From positions 7,728,577 through 7,792,576 of the forward strand of contig OX359270.1 of assembly GCA_947179155.2 (NCBI GenBank): a DNA stretch of 64,000 nt, read 5' to 3'. This document shows positions 34,813 through 46,440 of this stretch, piece by piece (the stretch's first letter is position 1; each line of letters begins with the position of its first letter). The notes beneath the pieces are model-generated. The model was not told the DNA's origin, did not search any database, and worked only from the letters and a program-made list of their open reading frames with translations. The stretch comes from Hedera helix. Taxonomy: Eukaryota > Streptophyta > Magnoliopsida > Apiales > Araliaceae. The position numbers and the translations under genes were made by a program.

Positions 34813-35260
34813 ACGTGACTGGATATTGATAAAAATGAGGTTGATCAACCTATATATTTATAATAAAATTAGCAATTACCACATAAAAATTTCAAAGTGT
34901 ATGAGAACTCGTATAATATGAACTATCAAAATTATATATATTTAACATAATTTTTGTAGTATAATATAACAACCTTAAAATATTTTTTAAAATAATATTT
35001 CAAAATAAATCTTCCAAAGAAAACTTTTAAAAATGAATCTTCTTAAAGAAGAGTCTTCTAAAGGAAGATTTGTGAATACCGTGAAAAATAGAAATTTATG
35101 AAATTACTACTCTTTAATAAAAGACTTACTTGAAAAATTCCTGCACTCTTTTTGGCTTTCAAACACTCAAGATAACCTTACTATTCTCAGAGAAAACTCA
35201 TAAAATTCTCATAGAAATTTTTTATGTTTTAGGTGTGATTTTTCTATTCAGCTGAGCAAA

Positions 35261-35270
35261 CTATTTATAG
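35261..35270 (-). promoter_or_regulatory. TATA box of the minus-strand LTR
   Basis: CTATTTATAG on plus is CTATAAATAG on minus, identical to the LARD 5' LTR TATA box. Confidence 0.55.
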
Positions 35271-36122
35271 AGGAAAAAAGCTACTATGTGCGGTAGGTGA
35301 ATTGAAAAAAAATTCAACAGAGGCTGCCGCGCAACCTCCACGAACCATCCCAGCAAATTCTCACATTTCTCACATTTCATGTGGGCCCCACAGTGGGTCC
35401 ACGTACTATTCACGTCACTATTCACATAAAATAATAATTAATTAATTTTTATTTTTCTTCCTGTGGGTCCTGCATATAAAATAAAATAATGCTACAACAA
35501 TAATTCAATAATAATGTAATAAACACGTTACAGATTATTATTAATTTAATAATATAAATTACTGTGTATTTGCTACTGTGACAATTATTTGGTTCAATAA
35601 TTTTAAAATACAGTGCACCAACAATTATTGACTCAATGATATGAAATACAGTGTAATGACAATTATTGAATCAATAATGCAAAATACTGTGTAACAACAA
35701 TTATTGATAAATACTGTGCAATGACCACATTAGCAGATCAATAATATGAGATACTGTGCAAAACCGTGTTCTACAGTAAAATATCATAAATTACCGTATG
35801 CTATTGTTCTTTTATCACCGGTATTTTAACAGTTAAAAGTGATAACACCGTTGACTATTTTTATTTAAAAAGGTTACTTCTGTCGTTTTCTATATCCGAC
35901 AATTATTCCGTTGTGGGGTCCACCAATGATTAGTTATTTCGGCGCCGTCATACGACCCGAATATTTTTCGACAAAACGAATATTCCTCGACCAAACGAAT
36001 ATTGTCCGACAAAATAAAATTTTCACATAACATCCTTAACTTTCAATTTTGTCAATTTAACCACTTATTGTTTCATGAAAAAATATATGTAGACACCCAA
36101 ATTTTGCATTTCTCTACTAACC

Positions 36123-36145
36123 NNNNNNNNNNNNNNNNNNNNNNN
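36123..36145. other. Assembly gap (23 N)
   Basis: A run of 23 undetermined bases inside the minus-strand LTR. The true sequence and length are unknown. Confidence 0.99.
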
Positions 36146-36247
36146 GCATTTTAATTATAAAAAAAAACGAAACGGCGAAATCTCGGCGTCGACAATATAT
36201 ATGAAGAAAAATTAAATTTTATATTTCATAAAATTCGGGGTCTTACA

Positions 36248-36536
36248 GAGAACAAAAATAATAAATAAACATCCACAAACAAGACACAATATTTAACGTA
36301 AAAAACCCTTAAAGGAAAAAAATTACGGGTTAAACTCCAGATCTCCACTATATCAAAATAATAGACTTACAATAATTTGCCCAAGTTTTACGCCCTAAAA
36401 CTTGAGGTTACACAATAAACTGAGAAGACAAATTTACTTTTAATTAGATTAAAAAATTTAATTAATTTCACTACCCAAAACTAAAGATTAATTAAAATTG
36501 ATTATTTTAAATTCACTTTTTCCAATAAATATAAAA
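36248..36536 (-). mobile_element. Inverted copia LTR fragment
   Basis: The reverse complement aligns with about 32395-32660: CAGTTTATTGTGTAAC, TATTATTTTGATATAGT and TACGTTAAATATT are shared. The fragment is cut on the left by the gypsy LTR end (36247) and on the right by a probable SIRE-like LTR (36537). Confidence 0.7.
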
Positions 36537-37997
36537 TGTTGGACTTACTTTTTAGCAGCACGATACCATGATGAAAAAGGAAACATGTAATGGTAACGTG
36601 ATTGGGACAAGCAATAAATTAACGAAGTGATTGCCTAATATGCTTTCTGATTATTTGTGGATTCCACCGGTATATATTCAGCTAATCAATTTTTGGCTTA
36701 ATCCTTATATGATTCTCTAACGGATATAAAAATAATAAGCAAATCAATGTCCACTGATTAGTAATATGAATTACCTTATTTCAATATTGAAATCAAGTAT
36801 ACTTGCCTTTTTGAAGCTGCCCCATTAATTACTATACTTAATTGATGCACTTACCTTATTCTTCTTCTTTTTTTATCAAAATCCCAATTAAGTAGCATGA
36901 TTCCATATTCCTTTGCTGGCTAAAATCAAAATTGACCGAAGCATGTTTAAATATATAACGGTCATATAATAGGGATTGAAAATAAATTAGTAATCTGATT
37001 TTTGCCTTCCTGATTGATTAAATCGCTAACGGCTACTACTTCTCTATATTATATATTGGATCAGCCGTGAGTTGAATAACGACAAGCAGAATAAAAAGAA
37101 ATACATATTCTGAAATCTTTTTCTCTTCACACACACACTTTATAAGGGCTGCTAAATTTTTCACTGTGAGTATTAAAAGGCTGCTGTGTACTTCAAGCTT
37201 ATTGCTAATTTCAGCTTCTAATCACTGCGTTCAAACTGGTGACATCGATCCTTATATTTTACGTTGATTATTGCATATTAGTTGAGTCTTGAATTTGCTG
37301 ATATAATTATTGTTTTGATCATAGATTATCTTATAATCATTCTCTAATTATTCTAAGGTCGTTTAATAGACTAAGTGTGTAGTCTATTGAGTCGTTGCAA
37401 ACAAGTTCCAAGTGAGCATAGGTTATCGGAGATGATAAGTCCTCAAGATAAGTATAAGTGCTTGGGGTGCATATATTTGCACAAGGTAAGTAAAGGTGCT
37501 CGGAGGGATAAATCCTTAAATGTTGTGAGAATTTATTTTGTAAAAAGGGTTTAATTATAAACCAAAGTGATTAATAAAAGTGTTTTCAATACTAGTTGGT
37601 ATTGGACGTGAATTAGGTCACTAGAGTAGAGGTTAGGAACCGAACTATGTAAAAATTCCTTGTGTTCATGTGGTTGATTAATTGCTTGACATTATTCATT
37701 TATTGCACGTTTTAATTTTGAATTATAAAACACAATTTGAATACTTTGATCCATGTATTACATCAGAAAATTATCTACATCAACTCAACATTTCGTTTGA
37801 TGCATGTAAAATTAGTTTCAAAAACACTGCAGTAAACTATTTTTTAACGAAATAGGTGAAACTGTAATATAACAAGCTGAATTCATATATATAACAAACT
37901 GCATCCTTAACAGATTATTGAATTGTAAAAAATTGATATCGTTTGTTCCCACACTTATTCAACTCCCTCTCCCCTAAGTGTGCCTACTTGAATTTCA
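36537..37997 (+). mobile_element. Probable SIRE-type copia solo LTR or LTR fragment
   Basis: Starts TGTTGGACTTAC. The right half has ACTAGTTGGTATTGGACGTG, then GAACCGAACTATGTAAAAA and TTCCTTGTGTT, and near the end ACTTATTCAACTCCCTCTCC. These are the usual 3' features of SIRE/Maximus LTRs as I know them. No primer site and no matching duplication were found, and the 3' end (37997 or about 38008) is uncertain. Confidence 0.55.
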
Positions 37998-40050
37998 GAG
38001 ACTATAACAAAATTGAGGTATTAGATAATATTGAAATTGTATTTAATTAATATCAAGATTGTTAAAAAAATCATATTCTATAATAAATTATTACCTTTAT
38101 TAAAATAATCAAAATAAATAAATTAGGAACAGTTGGTGAGATCGCAGTTTTAGTAGCCTGTAATAAAATTACCTAAATTAATGTAATTAGACTAGATTTG
38201 CAATGTCATAATTATCATTTATTGACTTAATGAAATTGCTATATTGAAATAAAAAGATTTTTTTTTTGATAAACATTAGTATCCGAAAAAGTTTGTACGA
38301 AACAAAGTGTACTACGTTACAATAATTTAATAAAATTTCGTATCAACTATTGTACGTACAAGTGTACTAGATTCCACGTTATGTATGTCAAAATTTAGAC
38401 TATATTTTTTTATAAAAAATATATTTGAAATTGGACTATTTGTATTAATTTAATATTATTTTAGACTATTTTATTCCATCATTTGGTGTTGGCAATATTA
38501 ATTGTGTTGTTTTTTCAATTTTAAATCATTGGAGGCTACTTTCTAGTTTTACAGGTCTGTACTTGCATTATCCTATTATACACATATAGGCCAAATTAGT
38601 AGTTACTTCAGTGTATTTGATCATTTTTGTACAACAGTATACTCACTTTTTAATTTATGCAATTATCTGATCAAACTAATTAAAAAATTAGAATTGAGGT
38701 AAATAAATTAAACATACATCCATTTTTGCCTATACTTTAAAATTTATTGAAAATACCATACCAAATGACATGGACAAAAGAAAAAACACAAGCTTATGAT
38801 TAACAATAATACTTTGGTGACTAAATAATTGTTACAAAAAGGAGAAATAAAATGATGTGTATGATTGTGGCTGGTTATAATTATTGAATTTACCAATATA
38901 CAGTGAATCATCTGCTAATTATATTTTTATGCATTATTTTGTAAGCTATTTTTTGTAAAAGTTCTTTACATGTATAACAATACTCAAACCAAAAGTAAAG
39001 ATGCGCGTGTTGTAGTGGCCACTGGTAGTGGCAAAGCCCAACGGAAGGTGGTTGCAGGGCGCAACCGGAGGTGGTGGCAGAGGGTTTCTTTTTTACGATT
39101 TGTGAAGGAGAAAAAAAAAATCTTTTGGATTTTGATGTGGTGTAAATTATTTGATTTTAGATTATAAATCAATTGATGTTTCTCGCTCTATATGTAGAAT
39201 ACAAAATTTTCTCTCTAGCTCTTCATTCATCACTCAAAATGGAAAAAAGTTAGATTCATGTGATTTTAACTTTGTTTGGAGGTAAATGAACTTGGAAGGC
39301 AGCTATGGAGTTTGGGATCTACACTTAGTTTGATTTCAATTCAAGATTTACTTGGCTATGAACGGATGCTATAATTCTAGAATGTTATCTCTTTTTCTTT
39401 GTTCTCTTTTCTCTTTTCTGTTTTTCCTTTTCTTTTTTTCTTTTTACTTCTTTCTTCTTTCCTTTTTTCTTTGGTCTCACGTCTCTTACTAATTTTTACA
39501 CGTTATTATTGTTGATTTCTTATTTTTTTTCATGCATCCAGGTAGATTATAAACTAACAGTTGTTTAATTAACTTAACAAAATGACTAGATTGAAATTTT
39601 TTAATTAATTTTTTTTAATTAATTTAGTAGAACAATTAATTAAATTAAAAGTTTAATAAATTATTACATAAAACTGTACAAGTACGGGTTTTGCCTCTGT
39701 GTGTATGTGTGTGTGTTTGTGTGAATAGGTGAAGGCTTGGTTAGTTGTATTTTATTTGAATTTCTAAATAAAAAATAAGGGTTGTGATTTCGATTTAGTG
39801 CTAGTGGGTTTTTGATTTATTCTCTATCATCAGTTTTTTTTTTTTGTTATTGTGAAAGCATTTAAAATGAGGTGATTATAAAATAATTTCAAGGAATAAA
39901 GTTTTAAAAAATGATTTGGTAGTGAATTATATGTGCTTTTTTAACTGGATCTATATTGGGTGAATTTTATTTAATTATACAAGTGCCTCCTTTTTTGAGA
40001 TTCCTGCGACCTCTAAAACTTTGTAAAAAAATCTCCATTCAAGTAAGGAA
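37998..40050. other. AT-rich intergenic stretch
   Basis: No convincing gene. A short GC-richer island at 38990-39085 contains GGTGGTGGCAGAGG and opens a 65-codon frame with no recognisable family. Pyrimidine tracts occur at 39405-39475. The last 100 bases precede the NLR start codon. Confidence 0.5.
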
Positions 40051-40170
40051 ATGGCAGATGCCGTTGTTGATTTGGTTGTGGAAAGGATTGATGATTTGCT
40101 GAGTGATGAAGCAAATGTTTTGGGTGAGGTGCGTGATCAAATCGAAGAAATACTAGCAGAGTTCAGGTGA
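40051..40170 (+). pseudogene. CC-NLR first-exon fragment (coiled-coil N-terminus)
   Basis: ATG 40051 opens a 39-codon frame starting MADAVVDLVVERIDDLL and continuing NVLGEVRDQIEEILAEFR. This is the start of an RPP13/RPP8-like coiled-coil NLR, an intracellular immune receptor. The frame ends at TGA 40168. The following CAG/GTGATT could be a splice donor, but the rest of the CC domain is not downstream. About 740 bp of non-coding sequence separate it from the ARC2 fragment. Confidence 0.78.
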
Positions 40171-40469
40171 TTTTCAGTTATTTGACTAACCTAGTTGTTA
40201 TTTTTTAATTTTTCTTAGGAATCTATTTATTACTTTCAATCCTTGGGGCCTAGGGGCAAAGGGGGACAAACTAGAAGAGAAACTAGGGGAGAACCTAGAG
40301 AAAACATAAATTTGCTATAAAATGTGCTAATTCTACCGGAAGATATACTCAAGCATCTAACCATACACACTAAAGGGAAGGGCATTAGACTAGGCTATCA
40401 CATTTGGTCTTACAACCCCGTTAGTCTTACTTTTAATAACATGTAAATTATTTCAAGGTAGTAAAATGG

Positions 40470-41410
40470 AATATCTCTAAGCTTTAAATTCTTTATTGAT
40501 TCTTTTTTATGTAAAACTAACATGATCTTCTTTGCTCTTTTCTATCATAAAGGATGATTTTTTTGCAGAAAGTATATATATTTCAACACAAGACTACTAT
40601 CTAAAGAATAATGTGACTTCAAGGGCAAATATGCTGCAATTTGATCATGACTTGCTAATTTGACAGTTTCATAAACCTCTTTGATAAATTGTTTGAAATA
40701 TTAAATGAACCGCAGGCTTTATGAGCTCGGAACTTTAAAAGAGCTTTGTAGGATTCATATATATTAATTGTACTTGAAGTTTTCATCTTTTCATGTGTAT
40801 TGCTTTTTTTTTACATATACGTAATACGCGTGAACATGTGATGACAAGTTTTGCCTCTAATTCTTTCGCACTAGTGGTTGCTTTGCAGAGAACAGATTTT
40901 TCAAACAAATGGAGGAGTTGGGGAGGAAAATGGTTAAGCATTGTATAGGTCTTCCATTAGCTATAGTCGTGCTTGGAGGAATATTGGCAACCAAACGGAG
41001 CTTGACAGAGTGGGAGGTGATGTTTGATAAAGTCAAGAGACCCTTAAGGAAGGGCAGAGGCCTAGGAGAAAGACATCAAGAGGAAGTACTCGAGATATTA
41101 GATTGGAGTTACACTGAGTTGTCATATCAGTTAAAACCGTGTTTTATTTATTTAGGTACATTTTTGGAAGATTCTGTGATCAAGGCCAAAAAATTATATC
41201 AAATGTGGATGGCTGAAAGGTTGTTGTTCAAGAAGGTCCGAAGAGGAGAAGAGACAATGATGGACGTGGCAGAATGTTATCTGGCTGAATTGGCGCATAG
41301 GTGTATGGTTGAGGCAGAAATCGAAGAAGACAAGTCGTCTAGCAGAAAGTTCAAGTCTTGTCGCACACATGACCTGATGAGAGACCTGTCGATATCCAAA
41401 GCAAAAAATT
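40470..41410 (+). repeat. Duplicated NLR segment, copy 1
   Basis: Collinear with about 43600-44600, including non-coding sequence such as ATCTCTAAGCTTTAAATTC and ATGTGACTTCAAGGG. The unit was copied as genomic DNA after the P-loop part had been lost. Confidence 0.85.
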
Positions 41411-41412
41411 GA
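40883..41412 (+). pseudogene. NLR fragment: ARC2 region of the NB-ARC domain
   Basis: From MEELGRKMVKHCIGLPLAIV, the frame holds the GLPLA motif, then LDWSYTELSYQLKPCFIYLG (RNBS-D region), MWMAE, and ends with THDLMRDL, the MHD-like region. P-loop, kinase-2 and RNBS-B/C are absent, so it cannot bind nucleotide. A TTTGCAG before 40893 could be an old splice acceptor. The frame is open for about 170 codons, much better kept than its duplicate at 44026. It stops at 41412 and terminal LRR sequence follows at once in another frame. Confidence 0.88.
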
Positions 41413-41416
41413 CTCA

Positions 41417-41596
41417 TGTCGCAAATTGAAAATGCTTCCGGATGGAATAAAATTCCTCACTGCCCTCAGGGCCTTGGAAATTAACGATATGCCGGAAGCT
41501 TTCAATGACAGGATTCGAGTGGTAAATGGCAAAGAAGGAGAAGACTTTCACAAAGTTCGTCACGTCCCTTCCATCACATTTCAGTTTAGCTATTGA
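41417..41596 (+). pseudogene. NLR fragment: extreme C-terminal LRR end
   Basis: CRKLKMLPDGIKFLTALRAL, then MPEAFNDRI, GEDFHKVRHVPSI and a stop at 41594. This is the standard last LRR and tail of RPP13/RPP8-like NLRs. It starts five bases after the ARC2 frame ends, shifted in frame. The several hundred LRR residues normally in between have been deleted. Confidence 0.85.
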
Positions 41597-41847
41597 GTAA
41601 TTCTATATCAGATTACTGTAAATGGCAATCTTTATTTTTTATGTTTAATGATCAACAAACCTATTCCGCCTCCTCTATTTCAATTCAGGGCTAATAGCAC
41701 TTTAGTCCCTCAAAAGTCTACCTGTTTTATAATTGAGGCCCTAAAGTATCAATCCTTCCAATATGGCCCTCAATTACCAAAAAATAAAATTATATTAGAA
41801 TAAATTACATATATTTCAGCATGCTTTAGTTTTTTATATTAGTTATT

Positions 41848-41918
<71 letters not shown>

Positions 41919-42742
41919 CTTTCATATGTTTAATTATTCAACAAGAAAAAATAATTGATTTTTTATATATATAAACATACTTTTCCATCAAAAAAATATA
42001 AAATTAATTTAAAATTTGAAGTAAATTTGAGTTTTTTATAATTTAATTATTTATATAAATTCATTGAATCCTAGTTAATGTAATTATAAATATTGTATGT
42101 TGTCTGAGATTTAAGTAAAATGGCAAATTAACTATGAATTTGAAAATATCTTAAATTAATTTTAAAAATTCAAATGTGGTTTTTCATTTTGAATGAATGG
42201 AGCATATTTTACTGATAAGGTTGAATTTAAAATGTACACATTATTATTATTATTATTATTTGGGATATTTTATGTGTGTGTTATAATTATATTCACTCTT
42301 TAATTAAAGTTAAAATACAATATTTTTAATTTTAAAATTGATAGGAATTCATTCAATTTTAGACGCTACAATTAATTTGAGCCGTTCATTTTAACTAAGA
42401 TGTAGTTAGTATGGCCAAAGATAAATTAGTCGATGTAAAATTTTATCTAATTGACTTTAGACATACTTTTGAAAAAAAATTTGTCACTTAAGCTATCTTT
42501 TTTGGGGACGAATTCTTTCTTATTTATTTTTATTTTTAAATTATTTAGTAAGTAAAAAAAGTTAAAATCTGTAAATTATACTTTTTCCATGTCAAAATAT
42601 AAAACTAATTTAAATTTGAAGTAACTTTGATATAATTTTAAGTTAGAGGCTTATATAAATTTATTTAATCATAGTCAATATATTTATACATATTATATAT
42701 TCTGTAAAAGCTAATAAATTTCAAGGGTTCTTAAAATATGAC
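41597..42742. other. AT-rich interval with (ATT)n and (TA)n
   Basis: An (ATT)n run at about 41843-41863 is followed by about 28 TA units to 41917. GGGCTAATAGCACTTTAGTC at 41688 resembles a Mutator-like terminal repeat, but no partner end is seen. No gene. Confidence 0.55.
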
Positions 42743-42855
42743 GACACAAGAAAAGAACAAATGGTCCGTGTTTGGGTTGTTGATGTTTGAAAACTTGTTT
42801 ATCATGCTGAAGACGTAAGCCTGATGATAAAAGTTGGGAGACATGAAAACACTAA
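42743..42855 (+). pseudogene. NLR fragment: CC domain with EDVID-like motif
   Basis: One frame reads EQMVRVWVVDV, a stop, then KLVYHAEDVSLMIKV. This corresponds to the second half of the CC domain of CC-NLRs, where VRxWVxxVRxxxYDxEDVID is usual. The EDVID motif has become EDVSL and the frame is broken by TGA. It lies upstream of the second ARC2 fragment and may be what is left of that copy's 5' part. Confidence 0.72.
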
Positions 42856-42883
42856 TAAAAAAAAGATCCTATAGGTCAGATAT

Positions 42884-43343
42884 TGTAGTCGAATTGAACA
42901 ATTCAGCACACATCAATTCATCACTAATGCAACGCACATCTTAATAAATTATTCTAACAAATATGTTGGATCACCTTCTTACCCAAAATGTTAAGGTATT
43001 AAGTTAAGATTTCACCATATTTATTATCCTATTCATACTCACTTGAATACCCATCACAAGTATCATACTAAAGTAGTCAATTGAGCACAATTTTCTTTGT
43101 ATCCTTTCAAGAGTCCTGCTCGACTCTAATACTACACCACGCCAGAGGCAAACCTGAGAGTACTGCTCCATTTGACTCAAATTATACTTCTCCGCCCATC
43201 GAACTGTGGGCTCTAATACCACTTGTAGCATAATTAAACGATCCATCCCACATCAATTCATCACCAATATATAGATTGACCCAACAAGCGTGTTATATCA
43301 CCTCATTACCCAAAAGATTAACCTATTAAGTTGAGACTTCACA
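42884..43343 (-). mobile_element. TRIM (miniature LTR retrotransposon)
   Basis: Two short direct repeats, 42884-43017 and 43224-43343 (134 and 120 bp), start TGTAG and share ACATCAATTCATCAC and CCTTATTACCCAAAA-type sequence. Between them are about 206 bp. On the minus strand a primer site TGGTATTAGAG (43211-43221) follows the right LTR, and a purine-rich stretch precedes the left one. No protein is encoded. The size and layout are those of TRIM elements. The LTRs are quite diverged and flanking GATAT and TTACT do not match, so it is an old insertion. Confidence 0.82.
43211..43221 (-). promoter_or_regulatory. Primer binding site of the TRIM
   Basis: TGGTATTAGAG on minus, then CCCACAG, one change from the initiator tRNA-Met primer site, two bases inside the right LTR. 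Confidence 0.78.
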
Positions 43344-43599
43344 TTACTTATTAACCATCTGCACCCTTAAATTTACCCTACTTGAAATTTATGTGAAATA
43401 TCCCAGTAGATACTCCTCATCATTACTTCATTCAATATCCGATTTAAGCTTCCATGAAATTAAAGATGGGCCAAAAAAATTCCAAGACAAATGTTGCATC
43501 TATATAGGGCAGAAGTTGTAAACAATTTTTCCGTTTATATAAACCAATGCAACATTTGTTCATGGAGGTAACATTTCCCTAAAAGTCTTCACATATGCT

Positions 43600-44600
43600 T
43601 GAACAAATTGAATATCTCTAAGCTTTAAATTCTTTATTGATTTTTTTTTAATGTAAAACTAGCATGACCTTCTTTGTTCTTTTCTTTCATAAAGGATGAT
43701 TTTCTTACAGAGTATATATATTTCAACACAAAACTACTATCTAAAGAATAATGTGACTTCAAGGGTAAATATGCTGCAATTTGAACATGACTTGCTAACT
43801 TGACAGTTTCATAAACCTCCTTGATAAATTGTTCAAAATATTAAATGAATCACAGGATTTACAGTACAAGGAACTTTAAATGAACTTTATATGATTCATA
43901 TATATTAATTGTACTTGAAATTTTCGTCTTTTCATGTTGTGGACATGTATTGCTTCTTCTTTTTTTTCCGTATCCATGTGAACATGTGGTGACAAGTTTT
44001 GTCTCTAATTCTTTGGCACAAGTAGTCGCTTTGCAGAGAACAGATTTGTCAAACAAATGGAGGAGTTGGGGAGGAAAATGGTTAAGCATTGTATGTCTTC
44101 CATTAATTATAGTTGTGCTCGGAGGAATATTGGTAACCAAACTGAGCTTAACAAGTTGGGAGATGGTGTTTGATAATGTCGAGAGATCGTTAAGGGAAGA
44201 GGCCTAGGGTAGGAACATCAAAAGGAAGTACTCGAGATATTAGTTTTGAGTTACACTGAGTTTCCATATCAATTAAACCGCGTTTTATAAATTTAGGTAC
44301 ATTTTTGGAAGATTATGTGGTCAAGGCAGAAAAATTATATCAAATGTGGATGTGGCTGAAGGGTTGTTATTCAAGAAGCACCGAAGAGGAGAGACAATGA
44401 TGGATGTGGTAGAATATTATATGGGTGAATTGGTGCATAGGTGTATGGTTGACGTAGAAGTGGAAGAAGACGAGTGACAGTATGTGATTGGCCCGAGAGC
44501 ACCATCTGACAATGTCTTAGGTGCACTGAATAATTTTTCGAAGACGAGTCATTTATCATAAAGTTTAAGTCTTGTCACACACATTACCTGATGAGAGACC
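43600..44600 (+). repeat. Duplicated NLR segment, copy 2
   Basis: Collinear with 40470-41410 but with more indels. Confidence 0.85.
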
Positions 44601-44780
44601 TGAGATACTTTCAAATCTACGAATCTTGGTAAACTAACAGCATTGTTGAAGATACCAGATGTCATCGATTACAACTTGAGCATAAGTTCCAGAAATCTTC
44701 GGTACTCATCCCTTACTACTACATCCAACTATGATTTAAAAGAATTGTTGCCTGCATAGTGGGGGGTTGCGGAGTTAATA
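44026..44780 (+). pseudogene. NLR fragment, second ARC2 copy with LRR pieces
   Basis: Homologous to 40883-41412: AAACAAATGGAGGAGTTGGG is repeated, and VVLGGILVTKLSLTSWEMVF follows in a shifted frame. The G of GLPLA is lost by a small deletion (CLPLI), and further indels break the frame before THYLMRDL near 44580. From about 44600 the translation shows LSNLRILG, KLTALLKIPDVID and SSRNLRYSSL, middle-LRR sequence not kept in copy 1. The two copies therefore lost different parts of the LRR. Confidence 0.78.
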
Positions 44781-46233
44781 AGTTGAAGCTAATTTAATAT
44801 AAAGGGAAGTTGCAAGCAGGCCACCATGTCAATTTCTCATCAAACCTCACCATTTTAGCAAAGCATAGTCTCAAGACCCAATGCCAATACTAGGGAAGAT
44901 TCCTAATCCTCACTATTTTAGCAATACATCATCTCACTTAACGACCGACATGGTCTGCTTTGCTCTGCTCTACATACAAGTTTCATTTTATTTTTTTATT
45001 TTTTTGCTAATTTGGCTCACACACCCAAACACCCACTTTAGTTTTGCTAAGAATTGAACCCCCAACTTCATGGATATCAACCTCATGGATATCATGGATA
45101 TCATGGGTTGGTAATACCACTCGAGCTTTTGACTCCCCTTTTCCCTTTTTTCTCTACTAACATCAGCACATCACTTAGACCACTACATAACAATTCCCAT
45201 CTCACTCCAAATATTTTACTCTCCTTCACAAAACTTCACACTTTCTCTCTCCAAAAAAAAATAGTCCACCAAATCAATTTGACTAAAAAATTTGCAGTTT
45301 TTTATTTTTTTGTTACTTCAAATCCTCAATATAAAACTCCCACCCAATACCCTTAATCCAATTCTTTCACTTTACCCAACAAAACCCCAAATTGCTGTTC
45401 TAATTTCTCAATTTTCTTTCTTCAATGGAGGATTGTGCGGAATCCATTGAAGTATCGCCAATTAATGGTTACAAACTCCTATTTAAGACCACCACTGTGA
45501 TACGCATTTTAATAAGGTTTACGGTACGCTTGTGTAAGGTGAACGATGTCCGAATCATTTTTTAGCAAAGTTGTTCAGTGAAACATTCACAACACCTCAA
45601 CCCAACGCCTATATGGAGACGCGAACCTTAGTACAATTGCTCGTGCAAGAAATCGACGTTGAATGAACACCAACGACATTTAAACCCATTGTCTATAAAG
45701 AGACAAGAACTTCAATACAATCGACGATTGATGCAGTAGAAGTCGTCACATCCAACTATGTATTGTTAAATGATAAGACAAATTAAATCTCAAAAATATT
45801 AAGAATAACTTAAAAATTCTTCAAGAACCAAAAGATGAAGAATAAACCTCACAAGAATTTAATTGATGAATAAAAGTTGAATTCTCTTGTTTACATAAAC
45901 CTTTATTTATAGTTTTTTAAAAAGAACACTAGAATCCCTAATTCTAATAATAAAAGAAAATTAAGTAAATTACAATTAGAATTAATTAAGAAATTTAAAA
46001 TCCTAAATAACAATGGGACAAATTATTCCTTGATGCACTCTTAACTCCAGCCGTGTATAACCTTTCCAAATTCTTCTATACCTTGCCGCGAATAAGAATT
46101 AAACCTGATGCAAAATTATATCTTCTAGATTTCCTTCCGCGTGTTGGATTCCTACCGAAACTTGGAGTTGAATGTTGCCGCAATTGGGGCTTGACCAATT
46201 CCTTTTTTTACCGAAATTTATAAGGAAAATTAA
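44781..46233. other. Intergenic sequence without recognised genes
   Basis: Contains a short ATCATGGAT triplication at 45070-45105 and a region from 45050 to 45430 with promoter-like CT-rich sequence before an ATG at 45426. That frame (MEDCAESIEVSPINGYKLL) is short and matches no family I know. From 45560 to 45760, degenerate segments about pairs of roughly 100 bp repeat (AATACAATCGACG-like). Confidence 0.45.
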
Positions 46234-46440
46234 GGGGGTGTATTCAATTAAGATTTTTAAAGACTGTTTTTAAGTGAAAGACTTTTGTAGAGTTTGTGGA
46301 TTTTAATGACTTTTAAACACTTTTTAAAAATGACTTTTAATGACTTTAAAGACTTCTTGAAATAAGCGACATACTTTTATAGATTTTAACCAAGACTTTG
46401 GTAGACTTTTGTATACTTCTAAAATATTTTGCAACTTTTA
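46234..46440. repeat. Left terminal region of a PIF/Harbinger element
   Basis: GGGGGTGTATTCAATTAAGA preceded by TAA, then repeated ACTTTTAAAGACTT-like words, is the usual terminal sequence of plant PIF/Harbinger elements and Tourist-type MITEs, with a TAA/TTA target duplication. No convincing right end is seen. Confidence 0.7.

Larger units (their letters stand above)
34350..36247 (-). mobile_element. Minus-strand Ty3/gypsy-type LTR, left boundary unresolved
   Basis: On the minus strand it begins TGTAAGACCCCGAATTTT at 36247, a typical gypsy LTR start. About 980 bases in is a perfect TATA box (CTATAAATAG, 35261-35270). Tandem repeats lie both upstream (35560-35770, about 50 bp with ACAATTATTGA and AATACTGTG) and downstream (34386-34812). 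It contains a 23-N gap. I could not find the opposite end or a target duplication, so it may extend left to about 33.2 kb. It abuts inverted copia LTR sequence at 36248. Confidence 0.6.

Noticed and set aside
38970..39172. Overlapping 65- and 62-codon ORFs in a GC-richer island
   Set aside because: No recognisable domain, open on both strands because of composition.
41688..41790. GGGCTAATAGCACTTTAGTC as a Mutator-like terminal repeat
   Set aside because: Looks like such an end, but I found no inverted partner or 9-bp duplication.
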